DNA from: an uncultured Bacilli bacterium
GTDB lineage: Bacteria > Bacillota_I > Bacilli_A > RF39 > UBA660
Direction: 5' to 3'
Assembly: GCA_947629425.1 (NCBI GenBank)
Contig: CANRDR010000016.1
Coordinates: 1-17,645 of the forward strand
Length of the DNA stretch: 17,645 bases
The notes under the pieces were generated by a model that was given only the letters and a program-made list of their open reading frames with translations, was not told the DNA's origin and made no database searches. Of this stretch, positions 1-7,857 are shown piece by piece. The translations under genes and the position numbers were made by a program. The number at the start of each line of letters is the position of its first letter. Positions within the stretch are counted from its first letter, which is position 1.

Positions 1-2
1 TA

Positions 3-419
3 TTAGAAAATGGTGAAATTGTAAAGGCTAATATGACTAATAAAAAAATAACATCTAATATAATAATTAAAAAAGTTGATGAATTTAATAATCCTATACC
101 TAATGTAACATTTGGTTTATATGATATAAATGATAATTTATTAGGTACTTATATTACTAATGAAGATGGTATTATTAATCTAGTTTTAGAATATGGAAAA
201 TATTATATTAAAGAACTTGACACATTAGATGGATATATATTAAATGATGAGGCAATATATTTTGATGTTAGTAAAGATAATGAAGTTATAGAAAAAACTG
301 TAACTAATATAATGGAAGTAGTTATTCCTAAAACAGATAGTATTAGTTTTATAAACTATATATATTTATTATTTAGTATAGTATTAGAAATATATTTTAT
401 TAAACATGTTAAAATTTAA
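3..419 (+). CDS. SpaA-like surface protein, C-terminal end (partial)
   Basis: The reading frame is open from base 3, so this is the end of a longer protein whose start lies left of the window; the ATG at 33 is probably internal. The visible part (KKVDEFNNPIPNVTFGLYD, then TNEDGIINL and GKYYIKEL) has the pattern of SpaA/prealbumin-like beta-sandwich repeats found in Gram-positive pilins and adhesins. It ends in a sorting-type tail: IPKTDS, a hydrophobic stretch (FINYIYLLFSIVLEIYF) and a basic end (IKHVKI). The motif departs from LPXTG. The next gene, a sortase, overlaps its last 14 bases, which suggests a substrate-enzyme pair with cell-wall anchoring. The wall-anchoring role is inferred from the family and the tail. 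Confidence 0.75.
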   Translation, partial: LENGEIVKANMTNKKITSNIIIKKVDEFNNPIPNVTFGLYDINDNLLGTYITNEDGIINLVLEYGKYYIKELDTLDGYILNDEAIYFDVSKDNEVIEKTVTNIMEVVIPKTDSISFINYIYLLFSIVLEIYFIKHVKI

Positions 420-963
420 AAAATTCATATATTTATTTCTTATATTATTTTTAATAATTATGATATTTTATTTTATAGATAATATTATTGATGTTAAATT
501 ATATAATGAAATAGATTATACTAAATATGTTGGTAAAATAAATGAAATAAATAGAGATACTAATAATAATTATGTTGGTTTTATAAATATTCCAAAATTA
601 AAATTAATATATGGTTTTTATGATATAAATGATATTAATAATAATGTTAATAAAAATATAGAAGTTATAGAAAATAGTATGTTAAATAATAATAGATTAA
701 TAATAGCAGGACATTCTGGTAATACTAAAATATCTTATTTTAGAAATTTAGAACAATTAAGTATTAATGATTATATATATGTTTATTATAATAATAAAAA
801 ATATACTTATAAAGTGAGTAATATGCTATTACAAGATAAAATTGGTAAAATAAAAATAAATAAAGAAAATAATATGTTAGTACTTACTACTTGTAGTATG
901 AAAGATAAAACTAAACAGTTTATATTAATTTCTAAATTAGTTGACTATTGCAACTCGCAATAG
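406..963 (+). CDS. sortase family transpeptidase
   Basis: This 185-aa protein has an N-terminal membrane segment (about residues 7-25) and a sortase fold. The catalytic histidine is in AGHSG (H103) and the cysteine in TTCS (C163). Sortases cut a sorting motif in a surface protein and join it to the cell wall or a pilin partner. The likely substrate is the SpaA-like protein just upstream, whose end overlaps this start. Oddly, the arginine normally found a few residues after the cysteine is not visible; the aligned stretch reads KTKQFILISKL, with Q171 at the expected place. The stop codon lies inside the 3' arm of an intrinsic terminator. The subclass is not clear. Confidence 0.85.
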   Translation: MLKFKKFIYLFLILFLIIMIFYFIDNIIDVKLYNEIDYTKYVGKINEINRDTNNNYVGFINIPKLKLIYGFYDINDINNNVNKNIEVIENSMLNNNRLIIAGHSGNTKISYFRNLEQLSINDYIYVYYNNKKYTYKVSNMLLQDKIGKIKINKENNMLVLTTCSMKDKTKQFILISKLVDYCNSQ

Positions 964-972
964 TCTTTTTTT
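943..972 (+). terminator. Rho-independent terminator of the sortase unit
   Basis: A perfect 9-bp stem (GACTATTGC and GCAATAGTC) with loop AACTC is followed by seven Ts. The stem overlaps the last codons and the stop of the sortase gene. Confidence 0.9.
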
Positions 973-977
973 ATGCG

Positions 978-1007
978 TTAACACAATTAAAGTATTTAGA
1001 ATATAAT
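978..1007 (+). promoter_or_regulatory. sigma-A-type promoter of the ABC operon
   Basis: TTAACA (978-983) and TATAAT (1002-1007) are separated by 18 bp, directly after the sortase terminator and before the AGGAGG ribosome-binding site at 1018-1023. Confidence 0.6.
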
Positions 1008-1027
1008 AAATTGAGTTAGGAGGAAAT

Positions 1028-2011
1028 ATGAAGAAATTCATTTATTTGTTTATAATTTTAATTATATTAATAGGAGGATTAATATTATTATTCTTTAAAA
1101 AAGATAATAAACAAGATAATGTAAAAATAACTGTTGCAGAAGTAACTCATTCAGCATTCTATGCTCCATGGTATGTTGCAATTGAAAAAGGATATTTTGA
1201 AGAAGTTGGAATTGATGTTGATGTTGTATTAACAAGTGGTGCAAATAATGTTGTTGCGGCAGTATTATCAGGAGATGTAAATATAGGATTATGTGGACCA
1301 GAAGCAACTATATATATTTATAATGAAGGTGAAGAAGATTATGTTAGAACTTTTGCTGGATTAACTAAAAGAGATGGGCAATTTATAGTATCAAGAGAAA
1401 AAATAGATAATTTTAGTTTAAATGATTTAAAAGGAAAAGAAGTTTTAGCAGGACGTATTGCTGGAATGCCTGAATTAAATTTTGAAAATGCTTTAAGAAA
1501 TGGATTAGTTGATACTAAAGATGTAAATATAAATACTCAAGTTGATTTTGCAAGCTTATCAGGTGCATTTATTGGTGGTACTGGCGACTTTGTAAATCTA
1601 TTTGAACCTAATGCAACACAATTAGAAAAATTAGGATATGGTTATGTTGTTGAATCAATTGGAAAATGGTCTGGAGAAATGCCATATACAGCATTTAATG
1701 CTAAAAAAAGCTATATAGAAAAAAATGAAGATATTGTTAAAAACTTTGCAAGTGCTATAAAAAAAGGATTAGAATTTGTTAGTAAAAATGATTCAAAAAC
1801 TATTGCAGAAACTATAATTGATGAATTCCCAGATACATCAATTAATGATTTAATAACAATAGTTGAAAGATATAAAGATAATGATTCATGGCTATCTACA
1901 CCTTATATTAGTAAAGAATCTTTTGAAAATTTAGAAGATATTATGATTAAATCTAATCAATTAGAAGATTATGTTTCTTATAATGATTTAATCATCAATT
2001 ATTATGAATAA
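1028..2011 (+). CDS. ABC transporter substrate-binding protein, NMT1/SsuA type
   Basis: This 327-aa protein fits the NMT1/THI5-like and SsuA/TauA binding-protein family: FYAPWYVAIEKGYFEEVGI near the N-terminus, then DVNIGLCGPEA and DLKGKEVLAGR. These proteins capture small organic solutes such as taurine, alkanesulfonates or thiamine and riboflavin precursors outside the membrane. The substrate cannot be read from the sequence. The N-terminus is a hydrophobic anchor (about residues 4-23) with no lipobox cysteine, so it may be membrane-anchored rather than a lipoprotein. A good AGGAGG site precedes the ATG. The next gene starts within its last 8 bases. It is intact, but both partner genes are interrupted, so the transporter should not work as the sequence stands. 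Confidence 0.85.
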   Translation: MKKFIYLFIILIILIGGLILLFFKKDNKQDNVKITVAEVTHSAFYAPWYVAIEKGYFEEVGIDVDVVLTSGANNVVAAVLSGDVNIGLCGPEATIYIYNEGEEDYVRTFAGLTKRDGQFIVSREKIDNFSLNDLKGKEVLAGRIAGMPELNFENALRNGLVDTKDVNINTQVDFASLSGAFIGGTGDFVNLFEPNATQLEKLGYGYVVESIGKWSGEMPYTAFNAKKSYIEKNEDIVKNFASAIKKGLEFVSKNDSKTIAETIIDEFPDTSINDLITIVERYKDNDSWLSTPYISKESFENLEDIMIKSNQLEDYVSYNDLIINYYE

Positions 2012-2426
2012 TGTTTTAAAAATATCAAATTTAGATAAAGTTTATTATACTAAATTAGGTTGTGTAGAAGCATTAAATAATGTTAATTTAGATATTAAAG
2101 AAAATGAGATAATTGGTATTATTGGTAATAGTGGTTGTGGTAAATCAACTTTATTATCAATACTTGCCAAATTAGATAATTTAACAAATGGTAAAATAAC
2201 TAGTAAGAAAAAAGATTATGTAGTTGGTTATATGTTACAAAATGATGCATTATTTCCATGGTTAAATGTTTTAGATAATGCTACATTAGGTTTAAAAATA
2301 AAACATATTAAAACTAAAGAAAATGTAGAATATACTAAAAAATTATTAGAAACTTATGGTTTAAAAGATTTTATGTATAAATATCCTAGTAATTTATCTG
2401 GTGGTATGAAACAGAGAGTTGGATGA
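2004..2426 (+). pseudogene. ABC transporter ATPase, 5' part (interrupted by element 1)
   Basis: The first 137-139 residues of a SsuB/TauB-like ATPase are normal. Walker A is GNSGCGKST (41-49), the Q-loop region is MLQNDALFPW (77-86), and the signature is LSGGMKQRV (131-139). The frame then runs into foreign DNA and stops at TGA (2424-2426). Walker B and the H-loop are missing here and lie at 6866-7198. Joining codon AGA at 2415 to codon AGA at 6866 gives a continuous 247-aa protein reading KQRVALIRT, a normal length for this family. Alone, this fragment binds no second half-site and is probably inactive. Excision of element 1 would restore it without any scar. Confidence 0.9.
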
Positions 2427-2441
2427 ATGTTTTAAAGACAC
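2412..2441. promoter_or_regulatory. attL of element 1
   Basis: The left attachment site has the core AGAGTTG (2415-2421) with the arm TGAATGTTTTAAAGACAC at 2424-2441. Joined to the right end it forms an inverted repeat centred on the dinucleotide GT (2418-2419), the layout expected for attP of a large serine integrase. Confidence 0.8.
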
Positions 2442-2453
2442 TTATAACTATTT

Positions 2454-4061
2454 TTATTCAAAATTCCATTTTATTTGGATATTTCTTGTGTTTGTTTCTT
2501 TATTTATTTTTCCTATATAAATTTTATCTATAAATTCATCAACAATAACACGATTTAATTTATTAAGAGTTTTATATTTACTAAATAATTTCTTATTATT
2601 TAAAGATGATTCTTGTTTTAAAGTGTAAAAATTAATATCATTATTTATTTGTATTATTTGTTTTTTATAAATATCTTCATTTTTATTATAGTCATCTAAT
2701 AAATCTTTAAATTGTTCAGGAGTAATTAATCCATTTACTTTATCTTCATAAAGACTTTTTAGATAATTTTTATTTTTAGATAAATTACTTTCAAGCTCTA
2801 GCTTTTCTGTTTCTAAAGATTTTATTTTATCAGCAAAACGAGATATATTCTTCTTACTTTCTTCTTGTCTTAAAATTTCTTCATCATAGAACTTTTTAAT
2901 TTTTTTATTAATAGCATTTAAAACAATATCTTCTAAAGTATCATATCTCATAGATGCTTTATTGATACAATCATCATAACCATCACGATTATTAGAACAA
3001 ACTAAATATTCGTGTTTTTTAGAATTCTTTTTTCTTAAATAATGATTACATTCTAAACAATATACTTTACCAGAAAATATATGCACCATACCAGTCTTTT
3101 TAATTGGTTTAGTTCTTTCTTTCATATACATCTGAACTTTATTAAATGTTTCTTCATCTATAATTGCTTCATGCATATTTTCTTTTTTTATCCATTTGCT
3201 TTTATCTTTCTTTATGATTTTATGATTTTTATAACTAACTGTTGTTCTTTTACCTTGTATTAAATGTCCTATGTATAATTCATTTGTTAAAATTGTTTTA
3301 ATAGCATTTGCACTCCATTTTATTTCTTCACGAGGCCTATTGCTAATTACATTTAATTTAATTCCCTTTAGATATTTATAAAGTGATGGACAAGGAATAT
3401 TTTTACTATTTAAATTTTTAGCTATTCCTGTAAAACCAAGACCACTTAAATATAAATTATAAATCTCTTTTACAACTTCACTTGCTACAGGGTCAACAAC
3501 TAATTTATTGTTATCATATAGAGATACTTCATAACCATAAGAAGCAAAAGGAGATATAAATTCACCTTGTTTCATTTTTGAATGAAAAGCACTTCTTATA
3601 TTATTTGAAACATCTTCTAAATACCACTCATTTACCAAACCATTTATTTGTCTGGATTTTTTATTACCAGGATTAGATGTATCAGCATTATCTGATAAAC
3701 TTATAAATCTTACATTCCATTCAATAAATTTATTATGTAAATATTTTTCTATAATTTCCATATCTCTTGAAAACCTTGATTGACTTTTACACAATACAAT
3801 ATCTATTTTTCCAAATTCACAATCTCTTATTAATCTTTCGAATTCAGGCCTATAAGTTCCAGCTCCTGATAAATCTTCATCACAATATTCATCTACCAAT
3901 ACATAATTTGGATGTTTTGCTATTTCATCTAATAATAAATGTTTTTGATTTTTAATACTCTCACTATCATCTAACTTGTTTTGTTTATCTCTATCTTCAT
4001 CAGATAGTCTATAATAATTACCAACTCTTAATAGTTTACTTTCACTCTCCATTTCATTCAT
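2454..4061 (-). CDS. large serine recombinase (element 1)
   Basis: This 535-aa protein catalyses site-specific integration and excision. The N-terminal resolvase domain has the catalytic serine in YYRLSDED (S20) and the arginine motif KSQSRFSRD. It is followed by a recombinase domain (about 170-300), a zinc-ribbon with CLECNHYL and a downstream CSNN...C pair (about 335-370), and a coiled coil (about 405-475). I chose the ATG at 4061 because GGAGGT sits 7 bases before it; the upstream in-frame ATG at 4076 overlaps that ribosome-binding site. The stop lies close to attL, as is usual for an integrase next to its own site. The 41-aa ORF upstream is probably co-transcribed. Confidence 0.93.
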   Translation of the reverse strand: MNEMESESKLLRVGNYYRLSDEDRDKQNKLDDSESIKNQKHLLLDEIAKHPNYVLVDEYCDEDLSGAGTYRPEFERLIRDCEFGKIDIVLCKSQSRFSRDMEIIEKYLHNKFIEWNVRFISLSDNADTSNPGNKKSRQINGLVNEWYLEDVSNNIRSAFHSKMKQGEFISPFASYGYEVSLYDNNKLVVDPVASEVVKEIYNLYLSGLGFTGIAKNLNSKNIPCPSLYKYLKGIKLNVISNRPREEIKWSANAIKTILTNELYIGHLIQGKRTTVSYKNHKIIKKDKSKWIKKENMHEAIIDEETFNKVQMYMKERTKPIKKTGMVHIFSGKVYCLECNHYLRKKNSKKHEYLVCSNNRDGYDDCINKASMRYDTLEDIVLNAINKKIKKFYDEEILRQEESKKNISRFADKIKSLETEKLELESNLSKNKNYLKSLYEDKVNGLITPEQFKDLLDDYNKNEDIYKKQIIQINNDINFYTLKQESSLNNKKLFSKYKTLNKLNRVIVDEFIDKIYIGKINKETNTRNIQIKWNFE

Positions 4062-4132
4062 AATTATTACCTCCATTCATAAGGCAATAATTATTAGTTA
4101 AGTTAAACTTATAACCGATGTAATTATAGCAT

Positions 4133-4258
4133 CTATCCACTTTTATTTAAACTCATTTCCATAAATATTATAAGATTGAATAATTTTTTATTAATAATAC
4201 TCTTTAATTCTTCATCGGTTAAAGTTGGTTCTATTAAATCAATAACATTATATTTCAT
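4133..4258 (-). CDS. small 41-aa protein upstream of recombinase 1
   Basis: The short ORF starts MKYNVIDLIEPTLTDEELKS and has a strong ribosome-binding site, GGAGGA, seven bases before the ATG. It lies between the element's interior and the recombinase gene, about 70 bp upstream of the latter and on the same strand. It is acidic near the N-terminus and otherwise hydrophobic/lysine-rich. I do not recognise the family. Its place suggests a partner of the integrase, such as a directionality factor, but that is a guess from position only. Confidence 0.6.
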   Translation of the reverse strand: MKYNVIDLIEPTLTDEELKSIINKKLFNLIIFMEMSLNKSG

Positions 4259-4390
4259 AGCAAAGTCCTCCTTATCATAAGATATGCTTCATTTTAACTT
4301 ATATGAGATATCTTTAATTTTTATATTTTGTTAATATTGTATTTTTTATAATTAACTATACATTTTTAATGTCTTTTCTGAATTTATGTT

Positions 4391-4571
4391 AAAAACACCC
4401 CCTAAATTTTTAAGCAGGATAAGAGAAACAATATCATTAATACAAAAATATTCCATATTTTAGGTAATACTCATGATATCATTTCTTATTTTGCACTTGC
4501 AAAATCCTCCATAAATTGATAAAAATGCTTCCATAAAGCATTATTTTTTGGCATATTTTAGGGGTGTTTTT
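4391..4571. repeat. 181-bp unit with terminal inverted repeats and a 22-aa ORF
   Basis: AAAAACACCCCCTAAA (4391-4406) is mirrored by TTTAGGGGTGTTTTT (4557-4571), matching except for one extra C. Between them, on the minus strand (4486-4554), is an ORF of 22 codons starting MPKNNALWKHFY, without a clear ribosome-binding site. The unit could be a small non-autonomous mobile unit, a decayed gene end, or a structured RNA. The rest of the 4260-4700 gap shows nothing I can name apart from the terminator at 4631-4653. Confidence 0.4.
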
Positions 4572-4630
4572 CTTTCATAATATAATCCATAAATTTAATT
4601 TTTTAAATTTTATATTTTCTAAAGCAAAAC

Positions 4631-4653
4631 AAAAAAACTAACATTTCTGTTAG
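4631..4653 (-). terminator. terminator of the DUF1016 gene
   Basis: Read on the minus strand, CTAACA-gaaa-TGTTAG is followed by seven Ts, about 50 bp past the DUF1016 stop codon. Confidence 0.75.
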
Positions 4654-4701
4654 CTATAAAGAATTTATTTATATTAAAATTAGGATTTTTCAATAATTAT
4701 A

Positions 4702-5793
4702 TTATTCTTCTTTTTTGTCTTTTTCATATTGTAAATTAAATATTGTTTTTTGATTTTCTATTTCTGCTCTAAGTTCCTCTTCAGTTGGTAGATATAATTT
4801 ATATTTTGAAGCAAAAAGTTGTTCATTACCTTTTAAAATAGAATATTTTGCTATATCACTATCAGTTTCTGAACATAATAAAATTCCAATTGTAGGATTA
4901 TCTTCTTTTGATTTTTTTAGTTCATCATACATTCTTACATACATATCCATTTGACCAACATCTTGATGTGTTATCTTTTTAGTTTTCAAATCAATTAACA
5001 CAAAGCATTTTAAAATATAATTATAGAAAATTAAGTCGATAAAATAATCTTCTTTTTCTGTATGAATATGTTGTTGTCTTGCTACAAAGGCATACCCTTT
5101 TCCAAGTTCCATTAAAAACTTCTGTAAATTGTTTATTATGCTAGTTTCTAATTCTGTTTCAGTAAACTCATTATCTAGTGAATAACCTAAAAATTCAGCT
5201 ATTACTGGATTTTTTACAAATTCTAGTTTATTCATTAAGTAATGTTCTTTATTGTTTTCTTTCATTTCATTAATTACAGGTTCTTTAACTTGTGATTTTA
5301 AAAGTCTATAATAATATTGTGAAGAAATATTTCTTTGTAAAGTTCTAGTACTCCACATTTGCTCAAAAGCTTCTTTTGCATACCAATCTCTAGCTTGTTT
5401 ATCAAAAACTTGTAATAATGTTCTATAATGTGTCCAAGATAACAACATTCCAGATTGTCGACTCAGTGCGTCAACAATTTGTGGAAAATTTTTGTAAAAA
5501 CTTAAAAATCGATATAAATTACTTCTATCAAAACCTTTACCATATTCTTTTGTAAGTTCTTTAGATAATTTTTTTATTACTTCTATTCCGTAATCTGCTC
5601 TATCATTTCCTTTTAATTCTTCTTCTGCAATTCTATATCCAATTAGCCAGTTTCTTTCTACTAAAGCAATATTAACAGATTGATAAGCATAATTCTTTGC
5701 TGAATCTATAATAGAACAAACATCTTCAAAAACATTATCTGTATTTTGATATTTAATAACCATTGTATTGTTTTCTTTTTTTTCTAAATTCAT
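4702..5793 (-). CDS. YhcG/DUF1016 family PDDEXK nuclease
   Basis: This 363-aa protein has the two-part layout of the YhcG family. The N-terminal DUF1016 domain (about 25-170) contains GYRIAEEELKG, YGIEVIKKLSKEL and FDRSNLYRFLSFY. The C-terminal PDDEXK-type nuclease domain (about 230-345) has the active-site pattern in DYFIDLIFYN and VLIDLKT, followed by GQMDMYVRMYD. Members are common near restriction-modification systems and in mobile elements; their exact role is poorly known. Here it is the main cargo of element 1, with its own terminator and a palindrome upstream. A role in defence or element maintenance is inference. The start is the ATG after AGTAGGT; this site is weaker than its neighbours. 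Confidence 0.88.
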   Translation of the reverse strand: MNLEKKENNTMVIKYQNTDNVFEDVCSIIDSAKNYAYQSVNIALVERNWLIGYRIAEEELKGNDRADYGIEVIKKLSKELTKEYGKGFDRSNLYRFLSFYKNFPQIVDALSRQSGMLLSWTHYRTLLQVFDKQARDWYAKEAFEQMWSTRTLQRNISSQYYYRLLKSQVKEPVINEMKENNKEHYLMNKLEFVKNPVIAEFLGYSLDNEFTETELETSIINNLQKFLMELGKGYAFVARQQHIHTEKEDYFIDLIFYNYILKCFVLIDLKTKKITHQDVGQMDMYVRMYDELKKSKEDNPTIGILLCSETDSDIAKYSILKGNEQLFASKYKLYLPTEEELRAEIENQKTIFNLQYEKDKKEE

Positions 5794-5856
5794 TTTTACC
5801 TACTTTCTATATTTTTATTTCACAAATTTTCTATTATTTCTTTTTCGGTTTATTTT

Positions 5857-5870
5857 TACTATTCATAGTA
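5857..5870. promoter_or_regulatory. operator-like palindrome upstream of the DUF1016 gene
   Basis: TACTAT-tc-ATAGTA is a perfect 14-bp palindrome about 65 bp upstream of the nuclease start, with a second, looser TAGTATA motif nearby at about 5897-5903. It could bind a dimeric regulator; in DNA this AT-rich, chance is possible. The rest of 5794-6176 shows nothing else I can support. Confidence 0.3.
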
Positions 5871-6176
5871 TTTACTTTCTTAAGTTTTTTACTATATTTA
5901 GTATACCAAAAAAATCCTTATAAATCATTAATCTTAAAGAAATTAATTAATAAAATTTTGAACTATAAATTATATTTATGCATAAAATTTTCTACTATAT
6001 CAATAGTATCATTTAAAATTTTAATATACAAGCAGAAAAAAATTTGAATAAATGTTAAATAAAAATCGTTTAAAAATTAAATCAAAAATTCGTAAAGTAA
6101 TCGTTCAAAATTCTTAAAAATATTCTTTATTATTTTAAGATAATATATTTAAATTTCAAATTCACTAAAAAAGCAA

Positions 6177-6214
6177 AAAAAGCTGATAACAATTTTAAAT
6201 AATATCAGCTTTTT
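6177..6214. terminator. bidirectional terminator after the 96-aa gene
   Basis: AGCTGATA (6181-6188) pairs with TATCAGCT (6203-6210), flanked by A-runs on the left and T-runs on the right. On the minus strand it gives a stem with a T-tract and would end the small gene at 6276-6566. Confidence 0.7.
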
Positions 6215-6275
6215 ATAATTTTAAATTTTTTTCATTTTTAAGTATTACTATAAGGATATATCAATTATTCCTAAT

Positions 6276-6566
6276 TTATTTATTATGATGTGACCTATAG
6301 TAGTCACCTGAATCAACCATACCTTGCCAATACTCATCAGTTTGATTTAAATTTTCAACAACTAATTCAGTATTAACACCTAATTCAGCTTCTAATTTTA
6401 CTAATTCTTTTTGTAATTTTAACATTCTAGAAATTGATTTAAAAATAACTTCTCTTGTATTATTTGGTAAACCATTACTTCCAATTTCTTCTACTGTAGT
6501 TACACTTGATAAATAAGATGTAATATCAGCTAATTCTTCTCTAATTTGAGTGATTTTTTCTTGCAT
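6276..6566 (-). CDS. 96-aa coiled-coil protein of element 1
   Basis: I do not recognise this protein. It begins MQEKITQIREELADITSYLS and has a leucine/lysine/glutamate-rich helix (about 45-70, with MLKLQKELVKLEAELG), likely a coiled coil, then a tail ending YYRSHHNK. The ATG at 6566 is preceded by AGGAGGTG; the in-frame GTG at 6578 lies inside that site and is unlikely to be the start. It has a good promoter (6622-6650) and its own terminator, so it is a separate transcription unit near attR. A regulatory or excision role is possible from position, but nothing in the sequence proves it. Confidence 0.7.
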   Translation of the reverse strand: MQEKITQIREELADITSYLSSVTTVEEIGSNGLPNNTREVIFKSISRMLKLQKELVKLEAELGVNTELVVENLNQTDEYWQGMVDSGDYYRSHHNK

Positions 6567-6621
6567 AATTACTTTCACCTCCTAATATTACTATAAATAA
6601 ATATATTATTTATCTAATTAA

Positions 6622-6650
6622 AGTATAAACCTTATATTTTTTGATTTCAA
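6622..6650 (-). promoter_or_regulatory. promoter of the 96-aa gene
   Basis: On the minus strand TTGAAA (6650-6645) and TATACT (6627-6622) are separated by 17 bp, with the ribosome-binding site about 40 bp downstream. The remaining 6651-6845 shows no gene. Confidence 0.65.
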
Positions 6651-6846
6651 TACTCTATACTAGTAATTTACATTAATATCTAGCACTTATGATATTTTAA
6701 ATAATAAATTTAAACCAAAAATTTTGTGCAATATATTTCATTTTAAATCTTTATTTCACTCATATAATGATAAGAAATATATCCTATTTTAACTAAATAT
6801 TATAATATTTATAATTATAAGCTTAACTACTAATAATTAATACCTT

Positions 6847-6872
6847 GTGTCTATATAACATTCAAAGAGTTG
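6847..6872. promoter_or_regulatory. attR of element 1
   Basis: The arm GTGTCTATATAACATTCA (6847-6864) adjoins the core AGAGTTG (6866-6872). The arm is the near-perfect inverse of the attL arm (GTGTCT, then AACATTCA, in both), so the joined attP is symmetric around GT (6869-6870). Confidence 0.8.
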
Positions 6873-7198
6873 CTTTAATTAGAACTCTTGCAATTAATCC
6901 AGATATATTATTACTTGATGAACCATTTTCTAAATTAGATTTAATAACTAGATTAAATATAAGCGATGATGTATATAAAATAATAAAACAAGAAAAGAAA
7001 ACAACTATTATAATAAGTCATGATATTGCAGAATGTATATCACTTTGTGATAGAGTTGCTGTAATGAGTAAAAGACCTGGAACTATTAAAAAAATATTTA
7101 ATATAAATTTATTAAATAAAGATTTACCTTCTAAAAATAGAACAGATGAAAAGTTTTATTACTATTATGATCTTTTATGGAAGGAAATTGATAAATGA
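6866..7198 (+). pseudogene. ABC transporter ATPase, 3' part (interrupted by element 1)
   Basis: This is the C-terminal 110 residues of the ATPase whose start is at 2004. It holds QRVALIRTLA, Walker B with the D-loop (ILLLDEPFSKLD) and the H-loop (TIIISHDIAE), so all the motifs missing from the 5' part are here. An ATG at 6845 reads into it through element DNA, but no convincing ribosome-binding site precedes it. The stop TGA overlaps the permease ATG by four bases, a typical coupled arrangement. The sequence after the break looks undamaged, consistent with a recent or reversible insertion. Confidence 0.9.
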
Positions 7199-7857
7199 AT
7201 ACTTATTTAAAAAAATTAAAAAAAGAAAAAAGAAAAGTTATTATTTTTCAAATATTAATAGGTTTAAGTTTCTTAATAATATGGGAACTTTTAAGTAAGT
7301 TTAATATAATTAATAGTTTCTTTTATTCTAGTCCTAGTAAAGTTATTAAAACAATTATAGATTTATATAAAGATAATAATTTATTTAATAATATTTATAT
7401 AACTTTATATGAATTATTTATATCATTTATATTAGGTAGTTTATTAGGTTTTGTTATTGCTATTATATTCTACTCTATTCCTATATTAAAAAAGATATTT
7501 GATCCATATTTAACACTATTAAATAGTTTACCTAAAGTAGCGTTAGGACCACTTTTAATAATTTGGATTGGTGCTAATACTAAATCTATTATAGTAATGT
7601 CACTTTTAATTAATTTAATAGTTTCTATTGTTGGATTTTATAATGGCTTTATTAATACTGATACTTATAAAATAAAATTACTTAAATCTTTTGGTGCTAC
7701 AAAATCACAAATTCTTATAAATTTAGTTATTCCTAGTAGTTTAGAAAATATATTTTCTTGTTTAAAATTAAATATAAGTATGAGTTTAATAGGAGTTAAA
7801 CACATAGTGCGAGCAAATATAGTAAAAAAAATTAACTTATATTATAGAATATACTGA
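7195..7857 (+). pseudogene. ABC transporter permease, truncated by element 2
   Basis: A SsuC/TauC-type permease with several membrane segments. The cytoplasmic EAA loop that meets the ATPase is visible (LLKSFGATKSQILINLVIPS). The family pattern holds to SMSLIGV (V201, 7795-7797). The last 19 residues (KHIVRANIVKKINLYYRIY) do not fit the family and are read from inserted DNA; they overlap the 3' end of the next recombinase on the other strand. About 45-50 residues, normally including a VGEFL-type segment and the last membrane helix, are missing and I could not find them elsewhere in the window. It would probably be non-functional. Confidence 0.88.

Larger units (their letters stand above)
2415..6872. 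mobile_element. Element 1: serine-recombinase integrative element in the ATPase gene
   Basis: Both ends share CA(G/A)AGAGTTG (2412-2421 and 6863-6872), and the ATPase coding sequence resumes exactly in frame after the right copy. Repeat-to-repeat distance is 4451 bp. Contents on the minus strand: a serine recombinase whose 3' end is about 30 bp from the left end, a 41-aa ORF, a DUF1016 nuclease and a 96-aa protein. No conjugation or phage structural genes are visible, so it is a minimal integrative element, possibly moved in trans. Confidence 0.88.

Noticed and set aside
1095..1307. Minus-strand ORF of 70 codons
   Set aside because: It lies inside the binding-protein gene on the opposite strand, is low-complexity (Leu/His/Gln-rich) and matches no family.
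3081..3955. Plus-strand ORFs at 3081-3263 and 3767-3955
   Set aside because: Antisense shadows of the element 1 recombinase, with Phe/Ile/Leu-rich translations typical of reversed AT-rich coding DNA.
4081..4132. Possible extra promoter elements near recombinase 1
   Set aside because: Several TATAAT-like words occur in this AT-rich spacer, but none has a convincing -35 at the right distance.
5763..6047. Plus-strand 94-codon hydrophobic ORF
   Set aside because: It starts inside the DUF1016 gene on the other strand and is Phe/Leu/Ile/Lys-only AT-rich noise with no ribosome-binding site.
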